Translations under genes and position numbers: made by a program
DNA from: Microbacterium esteraromaticum
GTDB taxonomy: Bacteria; Actinomycetota; Actinomycetes; Actinomycetales; Microbacteriaceae
Direction of reading: 5' to 3'
Assembly (NCBI RefSeq): GCF_017303215.1
Contig: NZ_JAEMWU010000001.1
Coordinates: 1,612,001 to 1,676,000 of the forward strand
Length of the DNA: 64,000 nt
Notes under the pieces: model-generated
What the model was told of the DNA's origin: nothing
The model's input: the letters and a program-made list of their open reading frames with translations, nothing else
Databases searched by the model: none
Part shown: positions 55,819-64,000 of the stretch, piece after piece
Layout: each line of letters starts with the position of its first letter
How positions within the stretch are numbered: position 1 is the first letter of the stretch

Positions 55819-56814
55819 TCAGAGGCCGGGAGCCACCCGGAGCATGCCGACCGGCTGGCCGCCACCGAGCACGGAAAGCGGAAGAGCGGATGCCAGTGTC
55901 TGCACATCCGACTCGGTGAGTGCGCCGGCGCGGGAAAGCAGGTGAGCCGCGACGAGGGTCGCCGCGCGTCCGTTGCCATCGAGCATCTTCAACGCCACGG
56001 TCGTGCCGTTCGGGGCGACCATGACCATGATTCCCTCCGCGCCGCCCTTGGCGAACACACCGAGCGTCTCGATGGCGATCGTGTCGGGCTCGCCCGGACC
56101 GGCGATGGTCCACGGGCTCTCGCGCACGGCGCGCACCAGTGTGCCGGCCACCCGGTGCAGGGCGAACGGTGAGCGTTCCGAGGCTGAACCGATGCGATGG
56201 ATGGCGCGAGCCAGCCCCGTGAGCGTGATCGCGTGCACCGGTGCGCCGCAGCCGTCCACCGAGGTGTGTGCGACCTTCTCGCCGGCGAGTCGTTCGACGA
56301 CCTCGCGGATGTGCACCTGCAGCGGATGCTCGGCGTCCAGGTACCCCTGGGTCGGCCAGCCGGTCGCGACGCACGCACGCAGCATCAGGGCGTGCTTACC
56401 CGAGCAGTTCATCCGGATGCGAGACGCCTCGCCGTGGTCGCGCACCATGTCGCGGCGCGTGGCGGCATCCGACGGCCAGGCGGGCGGGCATCCGAGGTCA
56501 TCCTCGGTGAGTCCGCCGGCAGCGAGCATCTCACGCACCACCTCGACGTGGCGGTCGGTGCCGCTGTGGCTCGCCGTACCCAGCGCGAGCTCATCACCGC
56601 TCAGCGCGGCGCCCGCCGTGACGGCGGCGATCGCCTGCAGGGGCTTCAGGCTCGAACGGGGGAGGATGAGGGCATCCGCGGCGCCGTGGACGGCGACGAC
56701 GTCGCCATCGGGGGAGAGCACGACCGCGGCGCCCGCATGGCGGGATTCCACGAAGCCGCTGCGCTCCACGACGGCGAGTTCGACAGCATCACGAACAGTC
56801 AGAGTCTCCAGCAC
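55819..56814 (-). CDS. Asparaginase, Rhizobium (ReAII) type
   Basis: Serine-hydrolase-like asparaginase of the third structural class, 331 residues. Both active-site signatures are visible: RSSLKPLQ (near 53, SxxK) and MNCSGKHALM (near 135). The family hydrolyses L-asparagine to aspartate and ammonia and is unrelated to E. coli AnsA/AnsB. GTG 56814 is preferred to the adjacent GTG 56817 because TAGGCT lies six bases from it. No signal peptide. Convergent with the tandem ATPase gene, nine bases apart. Confidence 0.88.
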   Translation of the reverse strand: MLETLTVRDAVELAVVERSGFVESRHAGAAVVLSPDGDVVAVHGAADALILPRSSLKPLQAIAAVTAGAALSGDELALGTASHSGTDRHVEVVREMLAAGGLTEDDLGCPPAWPSDAATRRDMVRDHGEASRIRMNCSGKHALMLRACVATGWPTQGYLDAEHPLQVHIREVVERLAGEKVAHTSVDGCGAPVHAITLTGLARAIHRIGSASERSPFALHRVAGTLVRAVRESPWTIAGPGEPDTIAIETLGVFAKGGAEGIMVMVAPNGTTVALKMLDGNGRAATLVAAHLLSRAGALTESDVQTLASALPLSVLGGGQPVGMLRVAPGL

Positions 56815-56820
56815 CACACC

Positions 56821-56826
56821 AGCCTA
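56821..56826 (-). promoter_or_regulatory. -10 hexamer TAGGCT for the asparaginase gene
   Basis: Leftward TAGGCT, six bases (GGTGTG), then GTG 56814. The usual N6 spacing selects the second of two consecutive GTG codons. Confidence 0.45.
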
Positions 56827-56871
56827 ACGCGGGCTCGCGCTGCGACTCTCGGTCGGTGGCAGACTGACTGC

Positions 56872-57342
56872 ATGCCCCTCGGAGATCACCGCTACGCACT
56901 GACCGCCACCTGGACCGGCAACCGCGGCACAGGTACGTCCGGCTACCGCGACTACGCGCGCGACGTCACGATCAGCATCGACGGAAAGCCCGAACTGCTG
57001 GCATCCGCCGATCGGCCGTTTCGCGGCGACCGCAGCCGCTGGAACCCCGAGGACCTTCTCCTGGCGGCACTGTCGGAATGCCACCTGCTCTCATACCTGC
57101 ACGCCTGTGTGTCCGCCGGAGTCGTCGTGACCGAGTACCGCGATGAGGCGACCGGACTCATGCGCGAGGACGGCCGGGGCGGCGGCGCGTTCGTCGAAGT
57201 GACGCTGCGCCCGCACGTGCGCGTGGCCGACCCATCGATGATCGAAGCCGCGCAGCAGGCCCACCATCAGGCCAATGAATGGTGTTTCATCGCGAACTCG
57301 GTCAACTTCCCCGTGCTCCACGAAGCCGTCGTGACAGCGTGA
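56872..57342 (+). CDS. OsmC family peroxidase-like protein
   Basis: A 156-residue OsmC-fold protein. The two redox cysteines of the family sit in LSECHLLSYLHAC (near 70) and HQANEWCFIANSV (near 138), so thiol-dependent hydroperoxide reduction is expected. It begins like the YhfA/DUF-type cytosolic OsmC group (LTATWTGNRGTGTSGY). CAGACT lies six bases before the ATG. It stands between two leftward genes with no functional link evident. Confidence 0.85.
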   Translation: MPLGDHRYALTATWTGNRGTGTSGYRDYARDVTISIDGKPELLASADRPFRGDRSRWNPEDLLLAALSECHLLSYLHACVSAGVVVTEYRDEATGLMREDGRGGGAFVEVTLRPHVRVADPSMIEAAQQAHHQANEWCFIANSVNFPVLHEAVVTA

Positions 57343-57348
57343 GTGCGC

Positions 57349-58143
57349 TCAGCGCCGCTCGTGGGGGAGCGCCTGCTTGATCTTCTCGATCGGGGTGGCC
57401 GCGGGCGGCTCGTTGTACACGCCCGCCAGTTCCTGACCACTCAGCGCGTGGATCGCCGCCATGATCTCGTCGGTCGCATGGCGCCGGGCTTTGCCACTGG
57501 TGGCTGGGCCGTGCTTGGACAGGTCCAGCGGTTCACCGAACTTGACCGTGACGCGCTCCTTCACGGACGGCATCGTGGCGCCGACGGGCATCACCCGGTC
57601 GGTGCCGATCAAGCCCACGGGTACGACAGGAGCGCCGGTCTGCAGAGCAAGGAAAGCGACGCCGGTGCGGCCCTTGTACAGGCGCCCGTCGGTCGAGCGG
57701 GTGCCCTCGGGGTACAGGGCGACGGCCAGCCCCTCGTCCAGCAGCTGGCGCTGCTGATCCAGTGCGTCCAGCGCCGCCTGTCCGGCTCCGCGGCGTACCG
57801 GGATCGCACCGACCGAAGTGAAGAACTCCCGGGACAGGGCTCCCTTGAACCCGGTGCCCTCGAAGTAGCTGGACTTCGCGAGGAAGTGCACCGGGCGAGG
57901 GGCCGCGACGGGAATGGCCATCGAATCGATGAACGAGAGGTGGTTGCTCGCGAGGATCACCGCGCCGTCACGGGGCACGTTCTCACGTCCCTCGATGCGG
58001 GGGCGGTAGATCAGTCGCGCCAGTGGCGCGGCGATGGAACGCCCGACGGCGTACTTGAATCCCGCGTGCCTCGGGGAGCTGTTCTCCGCCTCTTCTGAGG
58101 ACTCCGATTCTTCGGGGGACGATGCCGTCTGCTCAGAACTCAC
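57349..58143 (-). CDS. 1-acyl-sn-glycerol-3-phosphate acyltransferase family (PlsC-like)
   Basis: Membrane-associated acyltransferase of 264 residues. The catalytic NHLSFID (His68, Asp73) and the phosphate-binding YPEGTRS (near 145) are intact, and VPVGLIGTD forms block IV. The first 25 residues are Ser/Glu-rich and not conserved. It should make phosphatidic acid or a related lipid. GTG start, seven bases after a TAGGAT hexamer on the leftward strand, so probably leaderless. Confidence 0.88.
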   Translation of the reverse strand: MSSEQTASSPEESESSEEAENSSPRHAGFKYAVGRSIAAPLARLIYRPRIEGRENVPRDGAVILASNHLSFIDSMAIPVAAPRPVHFLAKSSYFEGTGFKGALSREFFTSVGAIPVRRGAGQAALDALDQQRQLLDEGLAVALYPEGTRSTDGRLYKGRTGVAFLALQTGAPVVPVGLIGTDRVMPVGATMPSVKERVTVKFGEPLDLSKHGPATSGKARRHATDEIMAAIHALSGQELAGVYNEPPAATPIEKIKQALPHERR

Positions 58144-58150
58144 TCGAATG

Positions 58151-58156
58151 ATCCTA
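58151..58156 (-). promoter_or_regulatory. -10 hexamer TAGGAT for the PlsC-like gene
   Basis: Leftward TAGGAT, seven bases, then GTG 58143. Confidence 0.5.
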
Positions 58157-58281
58157 CCCAGCGCGTATGCCGAACCGGGAATGACGCCTGCCGTGCGCGC
58201 TCGATAGCGGCGCGTTCAGCGGCGACAAAGCCGGGTGGGCCAGGATGGAGGTCTCCCGTCCACGAACTTCGAGGTTCTATC

Positions 58282-59229
58282 GTGCGCCTGCGCCCCCTTG
58301 CCGTTGTATCCACCATCGCCGTGTCGGCGCTGATGCTCGCTGGTTGCGCCGGCGACCCCGAGGCATCGCCCTCGGAGGACGCGAGTGCGAATCCGGACCT
58401 GTGCGCGCAGGTCGCCGCACCCGGCGCCGTTTCGGACAGCGTCACGATCGAGGGCGAGTTCGGCACGCCGTCAGAGGCGACCTTCGAACTCGCCCAGGAA
58501 CTGACAGAGCTGCAGCGCACCGTCGTCAGCGAGGGCGACGGCGACGCGATCTCAGAGGGCGACCTCGTCAGCTACGCGCTCAGCGTGTTCGACGCGACGT
58601 CGGGCGAGCGGGTTGTCGACATCGGATACGCCGAGGGTGAGGCGCTGCCGCAGGACGTGCTGGCCAACCCCACCCTGACGCAGGTGATCGGTTGCGCCAA
58701 CGTGGGCTCGCGCCTGTCCGTGGCCTTCCCCGCAGAGAACGGTGCACCGGGTCAGGTGTACATCCTCGACATCCTGCAGACCGTTCCCACCTCGGCGTGG
58801 GGCGAGACCAAGGCCGCCGTCGAGGGGATGCCCGAGGTGACGCTCGCCGCAGACGGTGAGCCCGACATCGCCATTCCGGACGGCGACGCTCCCACTGAGC
58901 TGCAGGTCGCCGTGCTCAAGGAGGGGGATGGCGCCGCCGTCGCCGACGGCGACACGACCCTGCTGCACTACTACGGTGTGGACTGGGAGAGCGGCGAGAG
59001 CTTCGACTCCTCCTGGTCGCGCGGCGCGCCGATCTCGATCCCCGGCAACACCTACGTCCCCGGTTTCGTCGAGGCGCTGGCCGGGCAGAAGGTCGGTTCC
59101 CAGGTGCTCGTCGTCATTCCGCCGGCACTCGGCTACGGCGAAGACCCCGAGGCGCACGACCTCGGCGGCAAGACCCTCGTCTTCGTCATCGACATCCTCG
59201 CGACACAGCACGCTCCGGCCGCGCAGTGA
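58282..59229 (+). CDS. FKBP-type peptidyl-prolyl isomerase lipoprotein
   Basis: A 315-residue extracytoplasmic lipoprotein: signal and lipobox MLAGC (Cys22), then two FKBP-like halves. The first (about 75-170) is degenerate; the second (about 205-310) has the classical pattern HYYGVDWESGESFDSSW, VPGFVEALAGQKVGSQ and IPPALGYGE. It probably helps fold exported proteins. GTG start with GAGG seven bases before it. Tandem FKBP lipoproteins of this kind are usual in actinobacteria. Confidence 0.88.
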   Translation: MRLRPLAVVSTIAVSALMLAGCAGDPEASPSEDASANPDLCAQVAAPGAVSDSVTIEGEFGTPSEATFELAQELTELQRTVVSEGDGDAISEGDLVSYALSVFDATSGERVVDIGYAEGEALPQDVLANPTLTQVIGCANVGSRLSVAFPAENGAPGQVYILDILQTVPTSAWGETKAAVEGMPEVTLAADGEPDIAIPDGDAPTELQVAVLKEGDGAAVADGDTTLLHYYGVDWESGESFDSSWSRGAPISIPGNTYVPGFVEALAGQKVGSQVLVVIPPALGYGEDPEAHDLGGKTLVFVIDILATQHAPAAQ

Positions 59230-59269
59230 CCGGCCGCCGGATGTGAGCGAACGACGCATGCCCTCGGCA

Positions 59270-59275
59270 TAGGCT
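59270..59275 (+). promoter_or_regulatory. -10 hexamer TAGGCT for dxr
   Basis: TAGGCT, then GAGGGC, then ATG 59282. Confidence 0.5.
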
Positions 59276-59281
59276 GAGGGC

Positions 59282-60367
59282 ATGCGTCGCGTCATCGTCC
59301 TCGGCTCCACTGGCTCTATCGGCACTCAGGCGCTGGATGTGATCCGCGCCAATCCTCGACGGTTCGATCTGGTCGGGATCGCGGCGGGCAGCAATGCCGA
59401 ACTCGTCGCCGAGCAGGCTGCGGAGTTCCACGTCGAGCACACCGCGCTCGGTGCGACCGAAGCCGAACAACTCGTGCGCGACGTCGAGGCCGACGTCGTC
59501 CTCAACGCCATCACCGGTTCGATCGGATTGGGCGCCACCCTGGCCACCCTTAAGGCAGGGCGCACTCTGGCGCTCGCCAACAAGGAATCTCTGATCGTCG
59601 GCGGTGAGCTCGTGCGCTCCGCCGCCGCGAAGGACCAGATCGTCCCGGTCGACTCCGAGCACTCGGCGATCGCGCAGGCATTGCGCGCAGGAGCGGCCGG
59701 TGAAGTCCGCAGGCTCATCGTGACAGCATCCGGTGGTCCGTTCCGCGGGCGCGGTCGTGACGAGCTGGCTGACGTGACGCCCGCACAGGCGCTGGCGCAC
59801 CCGACGTGGGACATGGGGCGCATGGTCACGACGAACTCTGCGACGCTCGTGAACAAGGGCCTTGAGGTGATTGAGGCGCACCTGCTGTTCGACGTGACCT
59901 ATGACGACATCGAGGTGGTCGTTCATCCGCAGTCGATCGTGCACTCGATGGTCGAGTTCGTCGACGGGTCGACGATCGCGCAGGCTTCTCCGCCGGACAT
60001 GCGGCTGCCGATCTCACTCGGTCTGGATTGGCCGAACCGGGTCGGCGGCGTCGGGCGCCCGCTGGATTGGCGACAGGCCAGCAGTTGGGAGTTCTCGCCG
60101 CTCGATGATGAGGTGTTCCCGGCTGTGGCCCTGGCGAAGGCCGTCGGACGTGCCGGGGCGACGTTCCCCGCGGTGTACAACGCGGCGAATGAGCAGGCCG
60201 TGCACGCGTTCCACGACGGGCGCCTGCCGTTCCTGGGCATCGTCGACACGGTCGCTCGCGTGGTCGACGCGCATGACGCTCCCGGTGAGCTGACTCCCGA
60301 GACGCTCGCCGAGGCCGAGCGCTGGGCGCGCGAGAAGGCGGACGCCCTGATCGCAGCATCCGCCTGA
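59282..60367 (+). CDS. dxr: 1-deoxy-D-xylulose-5-phosphate reductoisomerase
   Basis: Converts DXP to MEP, the first committed step of the non-mevalonate isoprenoid pathway. NADPH site [10 protein letters not shown] (7-16), metal ligands in PVDSEHSAI (near 120), the substrate flap with NPTWDMG-like HPTWDMG (near 178) and C-terminal [12 protein letters not shown]. Length 361. In many actinobacteria dxr, rseP and ispG form a run; here a leftward MurE-like gene separates dxr from rseP. Confidence 0.96.
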   Translation: MRRVIVLGSTGSIGTQALDVIRANPRRFDLVGIAAGSNAELVAEQAAEFHVEHTALGATEAEQLVRDVEADVVLNAITGSIGLGATLATLKAGRTLALANKESLIVGGELVRSAAAKDQIVPVDSEHSAIAQALRAGAAGEVRRLIVTASGGPFRGRGRDELADVTPAQALAHPTWDMGRMVTTNSATLVNKGLEVIEAHLLFDVTYDDIEVVVHPQSIVHSMVEFVDGSTIAQASPPDMRLPISLGLDWPNRVGGVGRPLDWRQASSWEFSPLDDEVFPAVALAKAVGRAGATFPAVYNAANEQAVHAFHDGRLPFLGIVDTVARVVDAHDAPGELTPETLAEAERWAREKADALIAASA

Positions 60368-60401
60368 CGCTCCCACGCCCGCCTCGCCTCTCGCGACGCT
60401 C

Positions 60402-60466
60402 CCGTCTATTCGTCACAAACCGGGGCTTCCGGTCCGGAATAGCACCGTTTTGTGACAAATAGACGG
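60402..60466. repeat. 65-base compound palindrome between dxr and the MurE-like gene
   Basis: Two 22-base arms (60402-60423 and 60445-60466) are complementary at 20 of 22 positions. The 21-base centre contains another dyad, TTCCGG-T-CCGGAA (60427-60439). The arms are distinctly A/T-richer than the surroundings (GTCACAAA, TCTATT). It lies between convergent genes and may act as a two-way terminator, but length and composition also fit a REP-like or small non-autonomous mobile repeat. Confidence 0.75.
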
Positions 60467-60487
60467 ATGCGGGATGCGGGATGCGCG
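60466..60487. repeat. Short ATGCGGG direct repeats
   Basis: Two exact ATGCGGG units and a third diverging one (ATGCGCG) follow the compound palindrome directly, five bases before the stop of the MurE-like gene. Confidence 0.5.
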
Positions 60488-60491
60488 GGGG

Positions 60492-62105
60492 TCAGTCGGT
60501 GTAGGGGTTGAGCCAGTGGCGCTCGGCGGGCACCGGCCAGCCGGCCGCCTGCAGAGCGCGGCGCGCGAGCTCGCGCGCCGAGTACGGGGTGCGCTGACCG
60601 CGGATATCGCGGTAGTCCTGGTGTCCGGGACCCGCCCACAGAATGGCGTCGCCGTCGCCGACCATGCCGACTGCCGCGACGATCGCGTCCTCGGGCGGCG
60701 AGAACTCGTGGATCTCGACATCCGGTCGGGCACGGCGCGCACCCTCCAGCAGCGTCTGCCGGATCGAGGTGGGATCCTCAAAACGCGGGTGGTGGTCGGT
60801 GACGACCACGATGTCGCTGCCCCGGGCTGCGGCACCGCCCATATCGAGCCGCTTGGTCGCGTCGCGGTCTCCGTCGGCGCCGAACAGCATGAGCACCTTG
60901 CCGGGCGTCACGCGGCGCACCGCGGCGAGGGTCTTCTCGAACGCATCGGGCGTGTGCCCGAAATCGACATACACGGCAGGGCCCGAGTCGCCCGAGACGA
61001 ACTGCGTGCGACCCGGCAGATGCGCCATGATCTGTCCGTCGCGGGCGAGCGCCGACACGATGCGATCCCAGTCGTAGCCACCTTCGAGCAGCATCACGAT
61101 CGCCAGCCCGGCGTTGGCCGCCATGTGCGGGCCGATCACCGGCACGAGCGTCGTCAGCGTGCGACCCTCGGGCCCGGTGAGGGTGAACACCGTGCCGTTC
61201 TGGCGCTCGTCGTCGATCGTGACGACCCAGTCGGCGCGCTCGGCGGCATCCGCATCGGGAGCGATCGCCGGCGTACCCACGGTGACGACCGGGATCGACG
61301 CGTGCTCGACCACACGGGCGCCGAACGGCGAGTCCAGGCTGATCACGCCACGACGCGCGCGCTCGGGCGTGAACAGCGGCAGCTTCGCCTCGAAGTACTC
61401 GGTCATGTCGGCGTAGTCATCGAGATGATCGTGCGAGAGGTTCGTGAATCCGGCGACGTCGAAGACGATGCCGTCGACGCGGTGACGCGACAGCGCCTGA
61501 GCGCTGACCTCGACCGCGACCGCCTCGACATCGCGCTCGCGCATCAGCGCGAGCAGCGCGTGCATCTCGGATGCCTCGGGCGTGGTCAGCCGCGAGACGA
61601 TCACCTGACCGGCGATGTGGCGTTCGGCGGTGGAGGACAACCCCGACACGACGCCGATCTGCTCGAGGATGCCCTGCAGCAGGTGCGACACGCTGGTCTT
61701 GCCGTTGGTTCCCGTGGTGCCCAGCAGCACCGGAAGGCGGTCGGCGGCACCGGTGCCGTAAACCCAGGCGCTGAGGTCACCGAGCACGGCGCGCGGGTCG
61801 TCGACGACGATGATCGGCAGGCCGGCGGATACGGCGATATCGGCACCGGCGGCATCGGTGATGATCGCGACCGCACCCTGCTCGGCGGCGGTCGGGGCGA
61901 ACTCGGCGCCGTGCCGGTTCACGCCCTGAATGGCGACGAAGGCCTCGCCGGCGCGCAGATCGGCCGTGGCGAGGGTGATGCCGCTGAGATGGACGCCTTC
62001 GAGGTCACCGCGGACGTCACGGGCGAAGCGATCTGCCAGCTCGGTCAGCGCACGACGGGGTGGGTCGGCCGGACGGAGCACAGGGGGAAGCGATGAGGTG
62101 GTCAT
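60492..62105 (-). CDS. murE: MurE-like UDP-MurNAc-dipeptide amino-acid ligase
   Basis: Mur ligase of 537 residues adding the third peptide residue to UDP-MurNAc-L-Ala-D-Glu (or Gly-D-Glu). ATP loop LLGTTGTNGKTS (near 128-139), the carbamylated-lysine region MTEYFEAKLPLF (near 240) and LSHDHLDDY are intact. Where DAP-adding enzymes have DNPR, this one reads TDHHPRFEDP, keeping Pro-Arg but losing Asp-Asn. Microbacterium-type walls use Lys, Orn or homoserine at position 3, so specificity is open. It lies leftward between dxr and rseP, outside any division/wall cluster. Confidence 0.85.
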   Translation of the reverse strand: MTTSSLPPVLRPADPPRRALTELADRFARDVRGDLEGVHLSGITLATADLRAGEAFVAIQGVNRHGAEFAPTAAEQGAVAIITDAAGADIAVSAGLPIIVVDDPRAVLGDLSAWVYGTGAADRLPVLLGTTGTNGKTSVSHLLQGILEQIGVVSGLSSTAERHIAGQVIVSRLTTPEASEMHALLALMRERDVEAVAVEVSAQALSRHRVDGIVFDVAGFTNLSHDHLDDYADMTEYFEAKLPLFTPERARRGVISLDSPFGARVVEHASIPVVTVGTPAIAPDADAAERADWVVTIDDERQNGTVFTLTGPEGRTLTTLVPVIGPHMAANAGLAIVMLLEGGYDWDRIVSALARDGQIMAHLPGRTQFVSGDSGPAVYVDFGHTPDAFEKTLAAVRRVTPGKVLMLFGADGDRDATKRLDMGGAAARGSDIVVVTDHHPRFEDPTSIRQTLLEGARRARPDVEIHEFSPPEDAIVAAVGMVGDGDAILWAGPGHQDYRDIRGQRTPYSARELARRALQAAGWPVPAERHWLNPYTD

Positions 62106-62155
62106 ATCGCCTCCATGATCTCACGCCGGTACAGCCGATTCCTCAGCGGTGCCAG

Positions 62156-62161
62156 TAGCGT
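62156..62161 (+). promoter_or_regulatory. -10 hexamer TAGCGT for rseP
   Basis: TAGCGT, then GGTCGG, then GTG 62168. It divides a 62-base gap from the MurE-like start. Confidence 0.45.
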
Positions 62162-62167
62162 GGTCGG

Positions 62168-63481
62168 GTGGAGATCCTGCTGTATCTGGGCGGCATCCTG
62201 TTCATGCTCGTCGGTCTCGGCGTGTCGATCGGGTTGCATGAGGTGGGCCATCTGGTGCCCGCGAAGCTGTTCGGCGTGCGCGTAGGCCAGTACATGATCG
62301 GCTTCGGGCCGCGTGTGTGGTCCAAGCGCTTCGGCGAGACCGAGTACGGGTTCAAGGCGTTGCCGCTCGGCGGTTTCATCTCGATGTCGGGCATGTACCC
62401 GCCCTCGTCGAAGACCGGACCCGCCAAGGGCGTGTTCGCCTCGCTCGTTCAGGATGCCCGATCCGCCAACGACGAGACCATCGCCGATGGCGACGAGAAA
62501 CGCGTGTTCTACCGCCTCCCGGTCTGGAAGCGGATCATCGTGATGCTCGGCGGGCCCGTGATGAACCTGCTGCTGGCGATCTTCATCTTCACCCTGATGG
62601 CTTCGGATATCGGCGTGCAGCAGGCCAGTACGACGGTCAGCTCCGTCAGCGAGTGCATGCTGCCGGCGGGATCGACCCAGCAGGAGTGCACGCCGGCCGA
62701 TCCCGCCTCGCCGGCGGCCGCGGCCGGTTTCGAGCCCGGCGACGTACTGGTGAGTCTGGATGGGCAGTCTGTCCAGACGTTCGCCGATGCCTCGGCGATC
62801 ATTCAGGCGTCCCCGAATGAGGCGATCGACGTCGTCGTCCAGAGGGACGACACCGAGGTGCTGCTGAGCCTCACGCCCGAGCCCGCCGAACGCGCGCAGC
62901 TCGACGCGAACGGGCAGGTGGTGACGGATGCCGATGGTGAGCCGGTCACCCACACCGTCGGATACGCGGGCATCACCGCGCAGCTCGAGTATGTGCAGCA
63001 GCCGATCGGTACGGGTACCGACCTGGCGATGCAGCAGGCGGGAGCCGTGACCTCGCTGATCGTGCACCTTCCCGAAAAGCTCTGGGATGTCGGCACCGCG
63101 CTGTTCACCGACCAGGAGCGCGACCCGAACGGGCCGCTGAGCGTGGTCGGCGTCGGCCGGATCGCGGGGGAGGTCGCGGCGGCGGATGCCTCGGTGCTGA
63201 ACCGCCTGGTCGTGTTGATGAACCTGCTGGCGGCCCTGAACATCGCCCTGTTCGTATTCAACCTCGTGCCGTTGCTGCCGCTGGATGGCGGGCACATCGT
63301 CGTGGCGCTGTGGGATGGCATCCGACGCTTCTGGGCGAAGCTCACGCGCCGGCCGGAGCCGCGACCGGTGGACGCGACACGGCTGGTGCCGTTGACGATC
63401 GTCGTCGCGGTGTTGCTGATCGGCATGGGGGCGCTGCTGCTGATGGCGGACATCTTCAAACCGATGCGGCTGTTCGGCTGA
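62168..63481 (+). CDS. rseP: RseP/M50 site-2 intramembrane protease
   Basis: Membrane zinc protease of 437 residues that cleaves anti-sigma factors or signal peptides within the membrane. Zinc motif HEVGH (24-28) in the first helix, a PDZ domain at about 175-260 (AAGFEPGDVLVSLDGQSV), and the third ligand in LLPLDGGHI (about 368-376). It carries one PDZ rather than two, as in the mycobacterial Rip1 type. GTG start at leaderless distance from a -10. Confidence 0.93.
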   Translation: MEILLYLGGILFMLVGLGVSIGLHEVGHLVPAKLFGVRVGQYMIGFGPRVWSKRFGETEYGFKALPLGGFISMSGMYPPSSKTGPAKGVFASLVQDARSANDETIADGDEKRVFYRLPVWKRIIVMLGGPVMNLLLAIFIFTLMASDIGVQQASTTVSSVSECMLPAGSTQQECTPADPASPAAAAGFEPGDVLVSLDGQSVQTFADASAIIQASPNEAIDVVVQRDDTEVLLSLTPEPAERAQLDANGQVVTDADGEPVTHTVGYAGITAQLEYVQQPIGTGTDLAMQQAGAVTSLIVHLPEKLWDVGTALFTDQERDPNGPLSVVGVGRIAGEVAAADASVLNRLVVLMNLLAALNIALFVFNLVPLLPLDGGHIVVALWDGIRRFWAKLTRRPEPRPVDATRLVPLTIVVAVLLIGMGALLLMADIFKPMRLFG

Positions 63482-63619
63482 GCCGAGGCTCGCGCCGGGG
63501 CGAACGAATCGCCGATCGATTTTTCGCATGGATGTCGAAGAACGTCTTGTCTGATCGCTGTCATCATGCGACGGTTCACACGAACTCGCCGCATCGATCC
63601 ATCTGAGAGGAAGACCGCA
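63482..63619 (+). promoter_or_regulatory. Promoter region of the YciI gene
   Basis: 138 bases without a gene, A/T-richer than the surroundings (GATTTTTCGCATGG). TTGTCT at about 63547 could serve as a -35. No clear -10 at leaderless distance; the GAGAGGAAG ribosome site before the ATG suggests a normal leader. Confidence 0.3.
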
Positions 63620-63988
63620 ATGAAGTACGTCCTGATGTTCACGTCCAACCCCGAACTCGACGCCGCCGTGCCGGAGGAGCGCTCGCAGGCCGATATGGAG
63701 CGCATGTACGAGTGGTTCACGACCAACGACGCGCACATCGTCGACGGCGGCGCCGCTCTGCACGGTGCGGACACGGCGACGACGGTTCGCGCCGATCGAG
63801 GAGCGCCGGTCGTGATCGACGGCCCGTTCTCGGAGGCGAAAGAGGTCATCGGCGGGTTCTCGATCATCGACGTGCCCGATCTTGACGCCGCCATCGCGCT
63901 GGCGCGCACCTGGCCGTCGCTGGACCTCCCCGGCAACGCCGTGGAGATCCGCGCGATGTACGACGACGAGGAGCTGTTCGGCCAGTGA
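63620..63988 (+). CDS. YciI-like (DGPF domain) protein
   Basis: A 122-residue protein with a ferredoxin-like fold. It starts MKYVLMFTSN and carries the eponymous VIDGPFSEAKEVIGGF (near 74-89), the mark of the DGPF/YCII group. Such genes are commonly encoded next to ECF-type sigma factors in actinobacteria. Biochemical function is unknown. Strong GAGAGGAAG ribosome site. Its stop overlaps the next GTG as GTGA. Confidence 0.85.
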   Translation: MKYVLMFTSNPELDAAVPEERSQADMERMYEWFTTNDAHIVDGGAALHGADTATTVRADRGAPVVIDGPFSEAKEVIGGFSIIDVPDLDAAIALARTWPSLDLPGNAVEIRAMYDDEELFGQ

Positions 63989-64000
63989 CCGCATCCGATG
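63985..64000 (+). CDS. Start of a coupled gene (partial, cut by right edge)
   Basis: GTG at 63985 overlaps the YciI stop as GTGA and opens MTASD before the window ends. From the usual gene pair an ECF-type sigma factor is the likeliest product, but no sequence here shows it. Confidence 0.35.

Overview
The window is a gene-dense, high-GC actinobacterial chromosome segment, most likely from Microbacteriaceae and probably Microbacterium or a close relative. This rests on the very high GC, the gene order lysA-hom-thrB-rho-prfA...prmC-ywlC-wecA-atpIBEFHAGDC, actinobacteria-typical families (DUF3097, short ArgRS, a Rho with a long acidic/basic N-terminal tail), many leaderless-type starts, and a conspicuous GGATGC/GCATCC word. 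It reads as core chromosome: no insertion sequence, prophage, integron or CRISPR array was seen, and no gap without a gene exceeds about 200 bases.

Layout. 1-4084: methionine genes metX (cut by the left edge) and metY, then an SDR oxidoreductase and uracil-DNA glycosylase. 4101-9971: a leftward peptide-type ABC importer operon (hydrolase, binding protein, two permeases, two ATPases). 10137-15546: a tyrosine phosphatase, a lone SIP-domain protein behind a DtxR/IdeR-like box, and a leftward TPM protein-PspA-arginase-like-HExxH protein run. 15667-18876: DUF3097, trmB, a degenerate CPBP protein, a CueP-like copper lipoprotein and tRNA-Arg(CCG). 18941-26048: an SGNH hydrolase and an amino-sugar uptake locus (RpiR regulator, SIS protein, binding protein, two permeases, divergent BadF/NagK-type kinase) with no ATPase gene. 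26087-29605: argS, an LmeA-like lipid-binding protein and a BrkB membrane protein.

29760-36977: lysA, hom, thrB, rho and prfA. 37006-38981: a small 4-TM protein and a leftward cysK-cysE pair, which interrupt the usual prfA-prmC junction. 39085-49343: prmC, ywlC, wecA-type transferase and the complete F1Fo ATP synthase operon, closed by a strong terminator. 49424-58143: yaaA, a DUF5684-like membrane protein, an aldo/keto reductase, a PP2C phosphatase, an EccC/FtsK-like tandem ATPase, a Rhizobium-type asparaginase, OsmC and a PlsC-type acyltransferase. 58282-64000: an FKBP lipoprotein, dxr, a long compound palindrome, a leftward MurE-like ligase with an altered substrate motif, the RseP-type site-2 protease, a YciI protein and the first codons of a coupled gene.

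Themes. Sulfur and aspartate-family metabolism recur (metX, metY, cysK, cysE, hom, thrB, lysA). Adjacent co-directional genes are often joined by 4-base ATGA or GTGA overlaps. At least fifteen transcription-unit starts have a TANNNT -10-like hexamer 6-9 bases before the start codon, the spacing expected of leaderless mRNAs. The most unusual items are the 65-base compound palindrome between dxr and murE, the variant MurE, the leaderless mini-ORF coupled to the phosphatase, the Cys-for-His arginase-like protein, and the orphan EccC-like ATPase next to a PP2C phosphatase.
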